From Yponomeuta sedellus (taxonomy: Eukaryota; Arthropoda; Insecta; Lepidoptera; Yponomeutidae): 64,000 nucleotides of DNA. The stretch lies in the NCBI GenBank assembly GCA_934045075.1, contig OW203734.1:14010016-14074015 (forward strand), given 5' to 3'. Each line of letters opens with the position of its first letter. Positions within the stretch are counted from its first letter, which is position 1. Positions 1 through 9,898 of the stretch are shown piece after piece. The notes beneath the pieces were generated by a model that did no database searches, had not been told where the DNA came from, and saw nothing but the letters and a program-made list of their open reading frames with translations. Made by a program: the position numbers and the translations under genes.

Positions 1-589
1 TATATACGGCACAAGTCTCTCCGGAAATGTAATAAGAAAAGACTACAGTTTCGGCTTGACCTGGTTTTCATGTCATCATGCAGCATCTGGCATTTTCCGA
101 GACAATAGATTCAAGCAGATTTTCATTCACGTAATTTCTCGCCTTCACTCTATAAATCCTAAACTATTATGGTTGTCGTATTTAATGCATCTCTCTTGTT
201 AGCTGGCTGAAACATGCATTGTTTTTGAATGGAATCGCAATTTATTAGGTAAGTTTTGCATAATTAAGCTACTATCTGCTTTTAGTTCACACAATACAAA
301 CAGTAGTAGCATACACTATTACTGTCTGTATTGTTTATTTTGACCTTTGCATCTACTTAATAAAATGATTTATACAGCATCCACTGGCACTTTCATTCAC
401 ATTAGATGGGTGTAGGGACCACTCGGTTGAAAATACTTGAGTAATTCTATCACGCTCTTTTCTGAGAAATTCTGAAATGAGAAAGAGACAGTTAACTATT
501 TACTTAGCGAATCTCTCGTTTCAGAAATTGGCTCTAAGGGATGTGTTAATTTACTTTATTTACTTGTAACAAGTAACATAAGATTATTT
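1..589. other. Intronic or upstream sequence, no gene seen
   Basis: This is AT-rich sequence with no open frame of note. I see no AKHR TM5 exon here, although the receptor exon at 2276 needs one upstream. It is inferred to be intron of the receptor gene. Confidence 0.5.
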
Positions 590-800
590 TTATGTGTTAC
601 TTATCATATAATGGTAGTCGTTAAGCCATGTCAGAGGCCTTATGGGCGGCTTGATAACTTCTGACAGTAAGGCCCGCCACTGCCTTACAATCCTCCACCA
701 ACCCGGACTTGGCCCCCGTGGTAGAGTATGGCCTAACCTTCCCGCGATGCAGGAAGAGACCCGTGCCCCAGCAGTGGGGACATACAAGGGTTGATTACGA
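590..800 (+). repeat. 5S-rRNA-derived SINE, 3' part
   Basis: This matches the 3' part of the fuller copies at 2600-2945 and 28105-28470. It holds the segment from the 'GTCGTTAAGCCATGTCAGAG' block to the terminal 'CCCCAGCAGTGGGGAC' hairpin. The 5S-like head is absent, so the copy is 5'-truncated. The minus-strand open frame here is a by-product of the repeat. Confidence 0.75.
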
Positions 801-1173
801 TTTATCCTGTTGTAACCCCAACAAATAAAATGGGATAAACACATTATTTTCGAACCAGATTTACTTATCTTCGACCCAAGCTGGTATGCCTAAGTTAATA
901 AAAATCAGACAAGAACCTCACAAACATGAATATACTGCTAGTCTGAAGTATGTATGTAGTAATGTGTATTTTGCACATTAACACACGAAGGAACATAATA
1001 CTCCGTGAAGACACTCGGAGTTCCCCAACTGTTAAAAAATGGTTACTCATGAATATACTTATCCAGGAGAATCATAAAAATAATATAAAAAAATAACACT
1101 AACACGGGTACGTGAAAGTATTTTAAAGTCAAAGCTTCTACCTCGTAATAATACTCGTATGCTTTGAACTTTA

Positions 1174-1344
1174 AAGCCAGGTTTTCACGGTCTAGTGCGC
1201 TCGGTCGAGTGCGCCATCCGAGTAAACTAATGCTTCTGATTGGCTATTTTGGTGTTGTCACAAAAAACCGTCCAATCAGAAGCATTCGTTTACTCGGATG
1301 GCGCACTCGGTCCGAGCGTACTAAGACCGTGAAAACCTGGCCTA
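1174..1344. mobile_element. Foldback MITE, about 170 bp
   Basis: The left arm starts GCCAGGTTTTCACGGTCT and the right arm ends in its reverse complement, AGACCGTGAAAACCTGGC. The arms continue inward through a GCGCCATCCGAGTAAAC block and CTTCTGATTGG, so about 70 bp per arm pair around a short AT-rich loop. There is no coding capacity. The open frame across it comes from the palindrome. Confidence 0.85.
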
Positions 1345-1393
1345 AGGCTGTGTTTGCGTCGAGCATGCTGTCTCGCTCGCACAATACTCCCTC

Positions 1394-1570
1394 GACTGCC
1401 TCGTTGGTCTAGCCGTTAAGGCGCTTTGGTACCAAGATAGAGGTCGTGGGTTCGATTCGCACTGGGGGCGGCCTACATTTGCACAAGCGGCCTCAGCCTG
1501 GGTATATTTTCATGTTTGTGACGCCCTTGTCTGGTTACCATGGTGAAGAGTATCCTAGTTTGGGACCAGG
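1394..1570 (+). repeat. tRNA-derived SINE (family F)
   Basis: A tRNA-like head carries box-A-like TGGTCTAGCCGTTAAGG and box-B-like GGGTTCGATTC. A tail follows with 'CATGTTTGTGACG' and 'TATCCTAGTTTGGGACC'. A second copy with the same order is at 63227-63405, and body fragments are at 47795 and 48420. The sequence is too degenerate at the acceptor end to be a functional tRNA gene. Confidence 0.65.
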
Positions 1571-1653
1571 TCAAGCGTGTGAACTTTATTTTTATTATTA
1601 CTAGGTTTTGATGATTGTAACAAATTTAGTAAACTGTTGTTAAGTATGATCTG

Positions 1654-1821
1654 TACGTAATACAGAGAATAATGTAAAGAGGTACGAAATTTCACTGATG
1701 CTGGTGAGTCGCCCATTAGCTCAGTTGGAAAGAGCGCTGGCACGGATAGCCAGAGGTCGCGGGTTCGAATCCCGGTGTGGGTGGAATATTTAGCCTCTAA
1801 ATAGTTAATAGGTTTTTTAAA
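1654..1821 (+). repeat. SINE-A simple copy with 8-bp TSD
   Basis: The order is CTGTACGTAATACAGAG, a short unique segment, then a tRNA-like domain (GCCCATTAGCTCAGTTGG, anticodon-type arm CTGGC/GCCAG, GGGTTCGAATCCC) and a tail ending in TAGGTTTTTT. Flanking direct repeats ATGATCTG lie at 1646-1653 and 1822-1829, consistent with target-primed insertion. The overlapping minus-strand frame has no meaning. Confidence 0.75.
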
Positions 1822-2275
1822 ATGATCTGAGAGTTTCATAGTTCGCAAGATTATGGATGTTCTAGTCATTTTCTCATCCTGTAACTAGATCTTGATTCAG
1901 AAAGTTTGATTCTTAAATTACTTAGTTTAGAAAAAAAAATCTTTAAATAAAAAAATAAAGATCACTTTTCCATGACATACTTTTAATTTTTTTTCTATAA
2001 GTACGTAGTCTACGTATAAAAAAAAGTATGTCCGTAATTTAATTATGCGTATATTATTTATCAAAAGTTTACTCATTTTGATAAATCAATTGAAAATTTT
2101 AAATTGTGTGAGCAAGACTGCATGCTCCACTTGAGAACAATTCAGAGAAAAAAAATGGCTGCTGACTAAAATTTAACCCTGTATATATAATATCGAGTGT
2201 CCCTTCCTACGGCATTCTACGATCACCTCTATTGAAAGTTACCCTGGCAACCAATTTTCTTATTTTTTTTTGCAG

Positions 2276-2475
2276 AAAGCGAGAAAATTTTCCAACCGGA
2301 AATACGGGCACAAGAGAAGTACTTAACCCCGGACCTCAATAGGCGCAGGCTGATAGACCGCGCGAAAATGAAGTCCCTCAGGATGTCGGTGGTGATCGTC
2401 GTCGCATTCCTGATGTGGTGGACGCCTTACTACGTCATGATGATCATATTTACCTTTCTCAACCCGGATAAAAGC
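2276..2475 (+). CDS. AKHR: Adipokinetic hormone receptor, exon for intracellular loop 3 and TM6 (partial gene)
   Basis: This is an internal exon of a class A GPCR. Seen: a pyrimidine tract and TGCAG acceptor before 2276, a GTAAGT donor after 2475, and one open frame that starts with the last two bases of a split codon and ends in phase 0. The translation begins SEKIFQPEIRAQEKYL, runs through a basic stretch (NRRRLIDRAKMKSLRM) typical of the end of loop 3, and enters TM6 (VVIVVAFLMWWTPYYVMM), ending in FTFLNPDKS. From family knowledge, the FLNPDK extracellular loop after TM6 is characteristic of insect AKH receptors, which signal through Gq/Gs in fat body to mobilise lipid and sugar. The CWxP cysteine position reads Trp (MWWTP). 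A corazonin or ACP receptor is less likely because their loop sequences differ. TM1-TM5 are not in the window. Confidence 0.9.
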
Positions 2476-2599
2476 GTAAGTGTTTACTTGCAGCGTATAT
2501 AATACCTACAATAAAACTTTTGCAGACCAAGCCGCATGTAAAGATGACACATTGTATGTCAAGTAATGGCAAGCAAGGCATGTAGTATTTGTCAACAGT

Positions 2600-2945
2600 G
2601 CTCGTGGCCTAGTCGAACCGAGTGATTGGGTCAATCACTCGAGTTAAGCAACAACAGGCGTGGTCAGGTACAGGATGGGTGACCGTCCCGTTACTACCGC
2701 TAGTGGCGTTTTTCAGAGCGTTTCCGTACTTCGCAAGCCACGTTAAGCCGTGATTGCCGGCTGTCATATAATGGCAGTCGTTAAACCATGTCAGAAGCCT
2801 TATAGGCGGCTTCATAACTTCTGTTAGTAAAGCCCGCCACTGTCTTACAATCCTCCACCAACCCGGAATTGGCCTCCTTGTTAGAGTATGGCCTAACCTT
2901 CCTGCAATGCAGGAAGAGACCCGTGCCCCAGCAGTGGGGCAAAGA
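2600..2945 (+). repeat. 5S-rRNA-derived SINE, nearly full length, in AKHR intron
   Basis: The head contains GTTAAGCAAC and GGATGGGTGACCG, which correspond to the internal-promoter part of animal 5S rRNA genes. A body and the terminal CCCCAGCAGTGGGG hairpin follow. It sits in the intron between the TM6 and TM7 exons, in the same orientation as the gene. No TSD could be fixed. Confidence 0.8.
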
Positions 2946-3179
2946 AGCTAAAAAGCTGTCTCGGCTGTATAAGTAGACAGCAGCACTTCACATGTACGCG
3001 TGTTTACAATGTTCACTTTTAACTCATGAGAACGAAACAGGAAAAAAATCTTCGTTACTAACCCACAAATATAAAACATGCCATTTTTCACTGAGATTAC
3101 TAAAACGACGGCTTTTTTCCACACTACAGAAATTTCTCTGTTATCAGAGTGTCACTATCTTTAAGTGATTTAAAATGTA

Positions 3180-3350
3180 TCTAGGCCATCATTGTGCACA
3201 GAAACTACGGCTTAATGAACTTCACAAGTTAAACTAGGTGTCAATTTCAAAATCTACATCATTTTAGAGAAAATATGGACAAGAAACCTCCAGACTTACT
3301 TTTATTAACTCGATGACTTTGAAAATACTGTGTTTGGAGTGAATAAACAG
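3180..3350 (-). repeat. Jockey-type LINE 3'-UTR fragment
   Basis: This shares the segment AACTAGGTGTC-ATTTC-AAATCTA-ATCATTTTAG with fragments at 11540, 30055 and 58565. It is the reverse complement of the 3' UTR that follows the Jockey-like ORF end at 43205-43617. It is a 5'-truncated copy with no coding part. Confidence 0.6.
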
Positions 3351-3423
3351 AGTTTACACAATTATTATGAAACATAGACCACATAGAACTAATTCATTGT
3401 ACTGTTTTTAATTCTAGGCACAG

Positions 3424-3483
3424 ACTATAACATAAAGGATTATTCAGATGACAATGCATCTTAATATTCCTTTATGTTATAGT
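3424..3483. repeat. Short inverted repeat, 21-bp arms
   Basis: ACTATAACATAAAGGATTATT at 3424-3444 faces AATATTCCTTTATGTTATAGT at 3463-3483, one internal difference, 18-base loop. It is in the AKHR intron. The function is unknown; it could be a tiny MITE remnant. Confidence 0.6.
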
Positions 3484-4454
3484 AAGTAGCCCGTTTGAAA
3501 GTGTACTTTACACAAGCTATCTTCAATATTTTATGGAGTCAAAGGGTTTCATGTGTCTCTTATCAAGAAGACTCACAAGTTTTTTGTCGTATCTTCTATG
3601 CTCGCGTAAAAAGATAAGTTGAGAGCAATGCCCTTGAGATGGCTGGCTTATTTGTATGCTAAATGCATTCTCGAACACGATTTTTCTACTGTATTGCAGA
3701 TTGTATTTTTACCGCCTTATCTCAAACAAAATACATGCATTCTACTTTTCGTCTTTATCGCAAATCTGCATGTGGTGTCTTCAGTCCGTAAACCTTTATA
3801 ATTATGTCATATTACCACTTAATATTGTGTAAGATTGATGGTACAGAGAATAGCTGACCATTAAGTAGTGCACAGTTGACAGGATTTTAACCTTTACGAT
3901 TTACTAAATCAAGTTTCGGGCGACTTTGCAATGAAAATGTAAATATAAATTTGACTTTTCAGAAACATCAGTGTTTGATAACTTTGTAGCAAATGCGTGT
4001 ACTATTGACAGCACATCACACGTTTACGTTTTTCTTTTACTGTCAATGTTTATACTTACTTTGCATTTCGTGACAGCAACCCTATTAGCTCTTTTCCTGT
4101 CATCCAATTCGACGCTTTCAAGAGGAAGCAAAATACCTTTGAAATACGACTTCAAAGTTGAATTTGTTTGTGTGATTCGCGTACATGTCTCTCTAATAAA
4201 TGGTCCAAATACTCACTCATATACAGTTGTTGATGTTATTCGTTCCTAATTTGAATTTTAAAAGTTGACTGATATTATTTGTTCACTCTGGCCAGCAAAA
4301 TGAGGCTTCAACCTTTTTAGTATTTTAAGATATGGGTCTCTATGGATCATTTATATAATGAGCCGTTTCCATCACAAATTCACAAAGCGCTTCAAAGATG
4401 GCACTTAAAGGCGTGCGCATACAAGAACAGGGACACGTCTGTAAAATTTCGCTT

Positions 4455-4580
4455 CTTTTTCAGGCTATATGTTAGTCCACTGTTGAAAATAGCCCTCTCC
4501 TAATGAGCGCCATAGCGTCCCGTCTTCAGGTTGCCGCATCCAGCATCTACCGGCAGTTTTTCGCAGATCGTCATCCCACC
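4455..4580 (-). mobile_element. RTE-type LINE 3' end with 11-bp TSD
   Basis: Read on the minus strand this matches the C-terminal end of the RTE fragment at 11930-12330 (CGATCTGCGAAAAACTGC, GCGCTATGGCGCTCATTAG-like block, CAGCAGTGGACTA) and ends in an A/G-rich tail. Direct repeats AAATTTCGCTT lie at 4444-4454 and 4581-4591. It is a very short 5'-truncated insertion inside the AKHR intron. Confidence 0.85.
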
Positions 4581-4627
4581 AAATTTCGCTTAAGATACTT
4601 TAATTTTACACCCATATTCCGTTCCTT

Positions 4628-4735
4628 CTCTCCACCAACCCGGACTTGGCCCCCGTAGTGGAGTATGGCCTAACCTTCCTGCGATACAGGAAGAGTCCCG
4701 TGCCCCAGTAGTGGGGACATAATTATAGCTTGGGT
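4628..4735 (+). repeat. 5S-derived SINE, 3' fragment
   Basis: It contains the CCACCAACCCGGACTTGGCC block through the CCCCAGTAGTGGGGAC end. The head is missing. It lies 100 bases upstream of the TM7 exon. Confidence 0.75.
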
Positions 4736-4834
4736 TGACTATCGATTCCGTTTCTTCTACGGCCACGCCTGTATCTACGACTTACTTCGTGAATTTATGC
4801 TAACGGCTCATTTATGAATGTTTTTTCTTTACAG

Positions 4835-4950
4835 CAAAGCGAAGAACTTCTAAATGGAATTTTCTTCTTTGGAATGTCGAACAGTCTAGTCAATCCAGTG
4901 ATTTACGGGGCGTTCCACTTGTGGCCAAAGAAAAAAGCAAGCAGAGACAG
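4835..4950 (+). CDS. AKHR: Adipokinetic hormone receptor, TM7 exon (partial gene)
   Basis: A TTTCTTTACAG acceptor precedes 4835 and a GTAACT donor follows 4950. The exon starts in phase 0, matching the end of the TM6 exon, and ends two bases into a codon (AG). The translation starts QSEELLNGIFFFGMSNSL and continues VNPVIYGAFHLWPKKK, so it contains TM7 with the NPxxY motif (NPVIY) and the start of helix 8 plus a basic patch. From family knowledge, FFFGMSNSLVNP is the near-invariant TM7 sequence of AKH receptors. The frame must continue in a downstream exon; the best candidate seen is at 49015-49192. The two-exon join is certain in phase; the AKHR identity comes from recalled family features. 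Confidence 0.9.
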
Positions 4951-5182
4951 GTAACTTTTTCATTATTGTAGTTCATAACTAAAATATGTGTGCCTACCTT
5001 TATTGTAGTTTTATAGTTATTATACGAATAACCCTTTCTAATTAAGGGGCTATCCGGAGCGGTATAAACTCACGCTGCCAACTAAAAATACTGGCAACCT
5101 CGCTTCATTAACAAAAATAAAAAATCAATTTATCTTTCTTAATTTAAGCTACCTTTGTAATGTTGGGCCGAAAAAGGCCTAG

Positions 5183-6505
5183 AGAAAAGGGCGCTAACTA
5201 GTGCCACGAAGGGAATAAAAATTGCTCAAAAAGTGGCGTATTGCAGGGACGTATAGCGTGCGGGATGTGGGCTACACACTCGTGCTTTTTTTTTACCTTT
5301 CCCGCACTCGTGCGTTCTCTTTCCCAACTGTCAAAATAATGTATATTTAAAAAGAAAAACCAACCATGAAGGTTTTACTAAAAGAAATCATAGAAGTTTT
5401 TATGATTCATGCGAATACGTATATTTTTAAAAAGAAGCTACTAATTTGTTTCAATATCAGATTTAATGATTTGATTGAATTAGTAAGGCTAGGTTTCATT
5501 TCATTTCATCTCATTAAATTTCATTTTCATTTCATATCAATAAAAAAAATCTACTGAAGACTTGGCTGTATGTGCATAGTTCCCTTTGCCTACCAGAATG
5601 GGTGAAGAAAAAAAATCTCTGCTTATATTCTTTTACGGTTGGCGCCATTTTTTTAAATTTTTTTTTTTTAATATATTGCCTAATTTTTTCGCAACTGTAT
5701 TAAAAATAGTCGTTCAATACACGTGCGGAACCGTCATTGCGACTTGTTCCGACTGTCAACCCTCGCCTTCGGCTGCGCCTCGGCTCGGGTAGACATTTGT
5801 CGGAACTCTTTGCCATGACAGCCTTTCCGCACTTGTAATGAAATATACTATTATAAAACGTTTTTATCTAAATGTGAACATCTGAAATCTTAACAACTGT
5901 GATAACTATTAGGGGTTAAAGTATCAAATTGCCGTTTTATTGCAATAGGTTCTTTGAATTGACATAGAATCTTCATGGTTTGAGGTTCTCGAATGAAACT
6001 TTTTTCAAATGGTTTCTATGATGTTCTTTTTTTAAAAAATGTGAAACTTTTGAATATCGACTTTCAATTGTTTTTGTTATTCAATTCAGACAAGAAAGAT
6101 GGATACTGCGAAAATTCGAGTGATTTTTGAATACGAGTTCCTATTATTTTAGAACCTGCAGACTAGAACATAGGACCAACAATCTAGGACTTTAATCGAT
6201 CGTTTTTAGCGGAAATTGATTAAAGTCCTAGGATATTTATACCACATTCTAGGCTGTCTATGTTATAAAAATAGTTACCACAGATATTAAGATTTCTCAT
6301 GTTTACTTTACGGGCATTATGGGCATTACCCCCCAATGACGGCACAACCTTGCGCTATGGCGCTCATTACAGGAGGGATATGTCCAGCAGTGGACTAATA
6401 TAGCCTGAAGAAGAAGATGTTTACTTTGAAAAAACGTATTACAAAACAAGTTATGATTTTTATTCCATTGGTCGCGCTAATAAGCGCCCCTAAGCACTCT
6501 TTCCG
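5183..6505. mobile_element. MITE family E, expanded and interrupted copy
   Basis: The left end GGGCGCTAACTAGTGCCAC faces the right end ATTTTTATTCCATTGGTCGCG-CTAATAAGCGCCC, the same terminal inverted sequences as the clean copy at 22640-23022. The interior motif ATCGAT-CGTTTTTAGCGGAAATTGATTAAAGTC at about 6194-6227 is the family hallmark. Extra DNA (5240-6000, itself with short inverted pieces) and an RTE-derived insertion at 6310 enlarge it. Extent is approximate. Confidence 0.5.
6310..6416 (+). mobile_element. RTE-derived short element nested in MITE, 11-bp TSD
   Basis: The sequence runs GGGCATTATGGGCATTACC, GCGCTATGGCGCTCATTA, GTCCAGCAGTGGACTAATAT and a GAAGAAGAAG tail. Direct repeats ATGTTTACTTT at 6299-6309 and 6417-6427 bound it. 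Longer relatives with a GGTGTCGTAAAAGGCGACT 5' part are at 49775 and 56154. There is no ORF. Confidence 0.85.
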
Positions 6506-6554
6506 ATTGAAGTCCTACGTTAGATAAAATTACCTGGAACCGGAGTGCATACAT

Positions 6555-6640
6555 ACATTATGGCAACTAATGAATTTTGATGAAGCGAAAGAGGCTTACT
6601 AGGACCGTAGCTAGTGGCAAAGTCTGGTTGGTGAGCTTAT
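6555..6640 (+). repeat. RTE-type LINE (second subfamily) fragment
   Basis: GATGAAGCGAAAGAGGC and the following 'GCTAGTGGCAAAGTCTGG' align with the C-terminal coding end seen at 17325-17580 and 57130-57470. It is heavily decayed. Confidence 0.45.
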
Positions 6641-6956
6641 TGCTCACCGTGACAAGGCCGCCGTCTGTATTCTTAGGGCGAGATAGTCGCTTCTAAGAAC
6701 GAGTCTTAGCGAAAGCACTTGCTTAAGAATCGATTTGTCTATCATAGACAGTACTTTGGCACTCTCTAAGTCGCGAAACCCGTACTAATTTTTAGCATTG
6801 GCCTAAGAACATGCTTAGCTAAGCAAACGTATATTTTAGTAACGCATTGATACTTAGCTAAGTTGGCATGAAGCAATGCTTAGGGAAGCATGAGTACGGA
6901 CTTGGGCTAAGCAACGACTATTTATCTCGCCCTTAGGTTAAGAAATATCTGTGTAA

Positions 6957-7005
6957 TTTCCATGTACAATAAAGTGTTGTCTATCTATCCATCTATCTTT
7001 ATCAG
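6957..7005 (+). repeat. LINE 3' end with TCTA-type tail
   Basis: TACAATAAAGTGTTGTCTATC is followed by ATC-rich tandem units. The same tail is seen in reverse at 15826 and 16820. It is a typical 3' terminus of a CR1-like lepidopteran LINE; the body is absent. Confidence 0.6.
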
Positions 7006-7094
7006 TCGACAGCAGTTAGACCCATTATCTTTTTATATTGTGTCATAATAAATAGGTATTTTTGTGACCATTGTTATCCCTATATAGTTTCATC

Positions 7095-7200
7095 CACATT
7101 ATCATCAGCAACCCATTATGTCCAGACCGGGACGGGGTCTCTTCCCTAAGGAAAGTATAGGTCATAATCCATCACGGGGGCCAAGTACGGATTGGTAGAT
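7095..7200 (-). repeat. 5S-derived SINE fragment, decayed
   Basis: It holds the reverse complement of the 3' third (GGGACGGGGTCTCTTCC, CCATCACGGGGGCCAAGT). It is strongly diverged. Confidence 0.5.
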
Positions 7201-7359
7201 ATTAATTACACATAACTAAGTATTTTTTGGAACTTGCTACCGCAATAGGGGCTCCCTGTAATGTTAGCGTTAAGTTTTTTTGGTATAAAAGGATAAATTA
7301 TTTTAGTTTATAAATAAATAACTCCGTTCATGGATATAAAAGTAGAAGTGCTGTCGACT

Positions 7360-7500
7360 GTACGTACAGTCTGTCAGCTTTTAGAATATACCTCGGGCTC
7401 TAGAGTAGGCTTAGGTTTTTGCCGAAAGCACGCGAGTGTACTCGTAATACCTACTACTTCCTTATAAAACTTTTCTTCACTATTTTGAAAAGTTATGTAA
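7360..7500 (+). mobile_element. MITE family G, left part
   Basis: It starts ACAGTCTGTCAGCTTTTAG and continues GAATATACCTCGGGCTCTAG and AAAACTTTTCTTCACTATT, matching the complete copy at 47989-48216. The right terminus is missing; GATATTTCTATCTAC at 7743 may be its displaced remainder. Confidence 0.65.
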
Positions 7501-7794
7501 AGTATTTTATGCCACACCTGGCAATAAAGTGGCTTTTACCGCACGCTGCGCGTACGGAAAAAGCCGCTTTCTAGCCAAGTGTAGACATAAAAAGATGTAC
7601 ACAACACGGGAGGTAATAAAGAAAGCTCTCGATCGCATATTTACGTCCCTCGCTTGCAGCTCGGGCCGCAAACTTCTGCGATCTCGGCTTTTCTTTGTAT
7701 TACCACCCTAGTCATGTAATGTACTAATTTATTATTAGTTCAGATATTTCTATCTACAAATCTATTATCCGACTCTACTATAACTGTGTGTAGT

Positions 7795-8065
7795 TAGTTA
7801 GTTAAACCTGAGATTTCTGCACTTAGCCCCATAGTTGGGCCATTGTACCTACGTAGCAAGCGCTGAGGTACGTTAACACTTCAGATACTAGGGTTTCCTT
7901 ACAATGTTTTCCTTTACCGTCCGCCAGTGGTTTTGCTACTATAATTTCACAAACGTACATAACTTAGAACACAAAGTCATTGATACATGCTGGGGTTCGA
8001 ACCCACGGCCCCCCGATTGAGAAGCCGGCGTTCTACGCCGCTGTGCTCTGCAGCCGCCTAGTCAA
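7795..8065 (-). repeat. tRNA-derived SINE (family D)
   Basis: Read on the minus strand, a tRNA-like head (GAAGCCGGCGTTCT region and box-B-like GGGTTCGAACCCCAGC in reverse) is followed by ACTTTGTGTTCTAAG, a TAGTAGCAAAACCACTGG segment and a GGTTTAACTAACTAAC-type end. Many copies occur in the window. It is not a functional tRNA: there is a degenerate acceptor stem. Confidence 0.7.
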
Positions 8066-8069
8066 ATTT

Positions 8070-8170
8070 GAATTACGTTAAGGCTCTTTGGGGTAGTAGG
8101 TAGCGCCCACAATGGCATAAAAATCTTAACTTGTTTTATTAAACGTTTCTTTCAAAAAGTAAACATCAAA
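8070..8170. mobile_element. MITE family E terminal fragment
   Basis: It holds one terminus, with GGTAGCGCCCACAATGGCAT and AACTTGTTTTATTAAACG, as in the left end of the copy at 22640. The remainder is replaced by a SINE-A copy. Confidence 0.55.
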
Positions 8171-8194
8171 AATCTTAATATCTAGAAAGCTTTT

Positions 8195-8505
8195 ATTCTT
8201 TTTAATGCACTAACCCGTGCTAAGGACAATTTTAAAAACCTATTTAGAAGCTTAAAATTCCACCCATGCCGAGACTCGAACTCGCGACCTCTGGCTAACC
8301 GTGCCAGCGCTCTCCCACAACTGACCTAATGGGCGACTTACCAGCATCAGTGAAATTTTGAGCCTCTTTACAATACTCTCTGTATTACGTTCAGGCAGCA
8401 ATATCTGGCTGAAGTAATTTGCATCACTTGCAGCCTCCAGTACCTTACTTTGCAGTTATGATTTACATCGGAAAGATATCGCTGTACCCGCATGATTTAT
8501 TCCTT
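8195..8505 (-). repeat. SINE-A long form
   Basis: The minus strand reads GGGTACAGCGATATC, GCAAGTGATGCAAATTAC, the GTAATACAGAGAG block, the tRNA-like domain, and a tail CCTTAGCACGGGTTAGTGC plus an A/T-rich end. So the tRNA-like domain is in the 3' half, preceded by about 150 bases of unrelated body. The same long order is seen at 19075-19360 (+). About 310 bp. Confidence 0.7.
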
Positions 8506-8984
8506 TTTTACAGATTTGTGTTGTGCGGTCTTAGAATTCACTTTTACATTTTACCTATCAAAAATATTACGAGTACTATCGTGCAAGTATACTCGCCATT
8601 ATACGTCAATACTATTTGTGTGCTTTTGATCTTCATGTTTATTCGTTTCAATTGTTACTTTTGATTAGTTAAAAAGTTAGGCAATACGAATGTAGGCAGT
8701 CGTGAAATTCAGAATGAAAGTTTTGGCCTTGTGTCATGTAAGTCCAAATTGAGTTTAAACTCGGAAACCTTATTATGTACTACTCCAGTTCTTTTGATCT
8801 CGTCCAATTTGGAATGGAGTTGTTTTGAGTTTTAGATAATCTAATGAAACCGGGGCAGGTAGCACGCCAACGCGACTCACGCCATTTAACGCCAAAGGCT
8901 GCGACTTTCCAGTACATTAATTGACAAATTCTGACATCTGAGCGCTACAAAACGTGTGACATGCGCCTTGGTACATGCGTAAAG

Positions 8985-9235
8985 TTTCTCAGCGATATCA
9001 TTCCGATGTAAAACCTAACTGCAAAGTAGGTAGTCGGGGCTGCAAGTGATGCGATCTACTTCAGCCAGATGTCGCTGCCTGTACGTAATACAGAGAATAG
9101 TGTAAAGAGGTTCGAAATTTCACTGATGCCGGTGAGTCGCCCATTAGCTCAGTTGGATAGAGCGCTGGCACGGATAGCCAGAGGTCGCGGGTTCGAATCC
9201 CGGCATGGGTGGAATTTGGGTGGGTGAAATGATAT
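8985..9235 (+). repeat. SINE-A long-form copy
   Basis: This runs from GCGATATCATTCCGATGT through the GTAATACAGAGAATAGTG block to the tRNA-like domain (GGGTTCGAATCCCGGCATGG at about 9190). The tail is replaced by a partial second copy in reverse orientation. Confidence 0.75.
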
Positions 9236-9256
9236 CGCTGTACCCACATGATTATA

Positions 9257-9405
9257 CTATTTTTATTTTTAATGCACTAACCCGTGCTAAGGACAGTTTT
9301 AAAAAACCTATTTGGAGGCTAAAAATTCCACCCATGCCGGGATTTTTTTTAAATTGTCCTTAGCACGGGTTAGTGCATTAAAAATAAAAATAGTATAATA
9401 TTTTA
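9257..9405. repeat. Inverted pair of SINE-A tails
   Basis: TAATGCACTAACCCGTGCTA at about 9272 faces TAGCACGGGTTAGTGCATTA at about 9360, with the GCCTCTAAATAGG-type segment between them. It is a foldback remnant. Confidence 0.7.
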
Positions 9406-9707
9406 AAATTTTGTGTAAATGCCATGTTTTTTCTTTTATGGTTCGGTCTGAAAACCAGCGCAGAAGCCCTGCTTTGGCATCTTGCTGAGACTGGCCCATG
9501 TTTGAAATCTTTGTATTTCTAAGTTTCAGGTTCTAGTAAAATGTTCCGTGGTTTACTAATTTGACTAGTATTTACTGTATGTAATTTTCTGTAAAACTTA
9601 TCAATTTGATTGTGTACTTACTGTGTAATCTTTTGTAATGTTGTCAAAAAAAGTTTTTCGACCGCTTGCGCAGTTCCCTTGAATCTAGGTTTAGTATAAT
9701 TTTGATA

Positions 9708-9885
9708 ATACTATTTTTATTTTTAATGCACTAACCCGTGCTAAGGAACAAATTTAAAAACCTATTTGGAGGCTAAAAATTTCACCCATGCCGGGATTCG
9801 AACCCACGGATACTGGCACGGATAGCCAGAGGTTGCGGGTTCGAATCCCGGCATGGGTGAAATTTTTAGCCTCTAAATAGGTTTT
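9708..9885. mobile_element. Compact foldback SINE-A with 13-bp TSD
   Basis: A left arm (tail, then reverse tRNA-like part ending GGGATTCGAACCC) is joined almost directly to a right arm (GGCACGGATAGCCAGAGG ... GGGTTCGAATCCC ... TAAATAGG). Direct repeats TATAATTTTGATA at 9695-9707 and 9886-9898 show that the foldback moved as one unit. Confidence 0.85.
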
Positions 9886-9898
9886 TATAATTTTGATA

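Noticed and set aside
1720..1790. Possible tRNA gene
   Set aside because: Acceptor and anticodon-type arms pair, but the loop lacks U33, the same sequence is repeated many times with a SINE body, and it carries a TSD. It is a SINE domain.
2276..4950. Corazonin or ACP receptor instead of AKHR
   Set aside because: FLNPDK after TM6 and FFFGMSNSLVNP in TM7 fit AKH receptors better from recalled family sequence; not tested by alignment.
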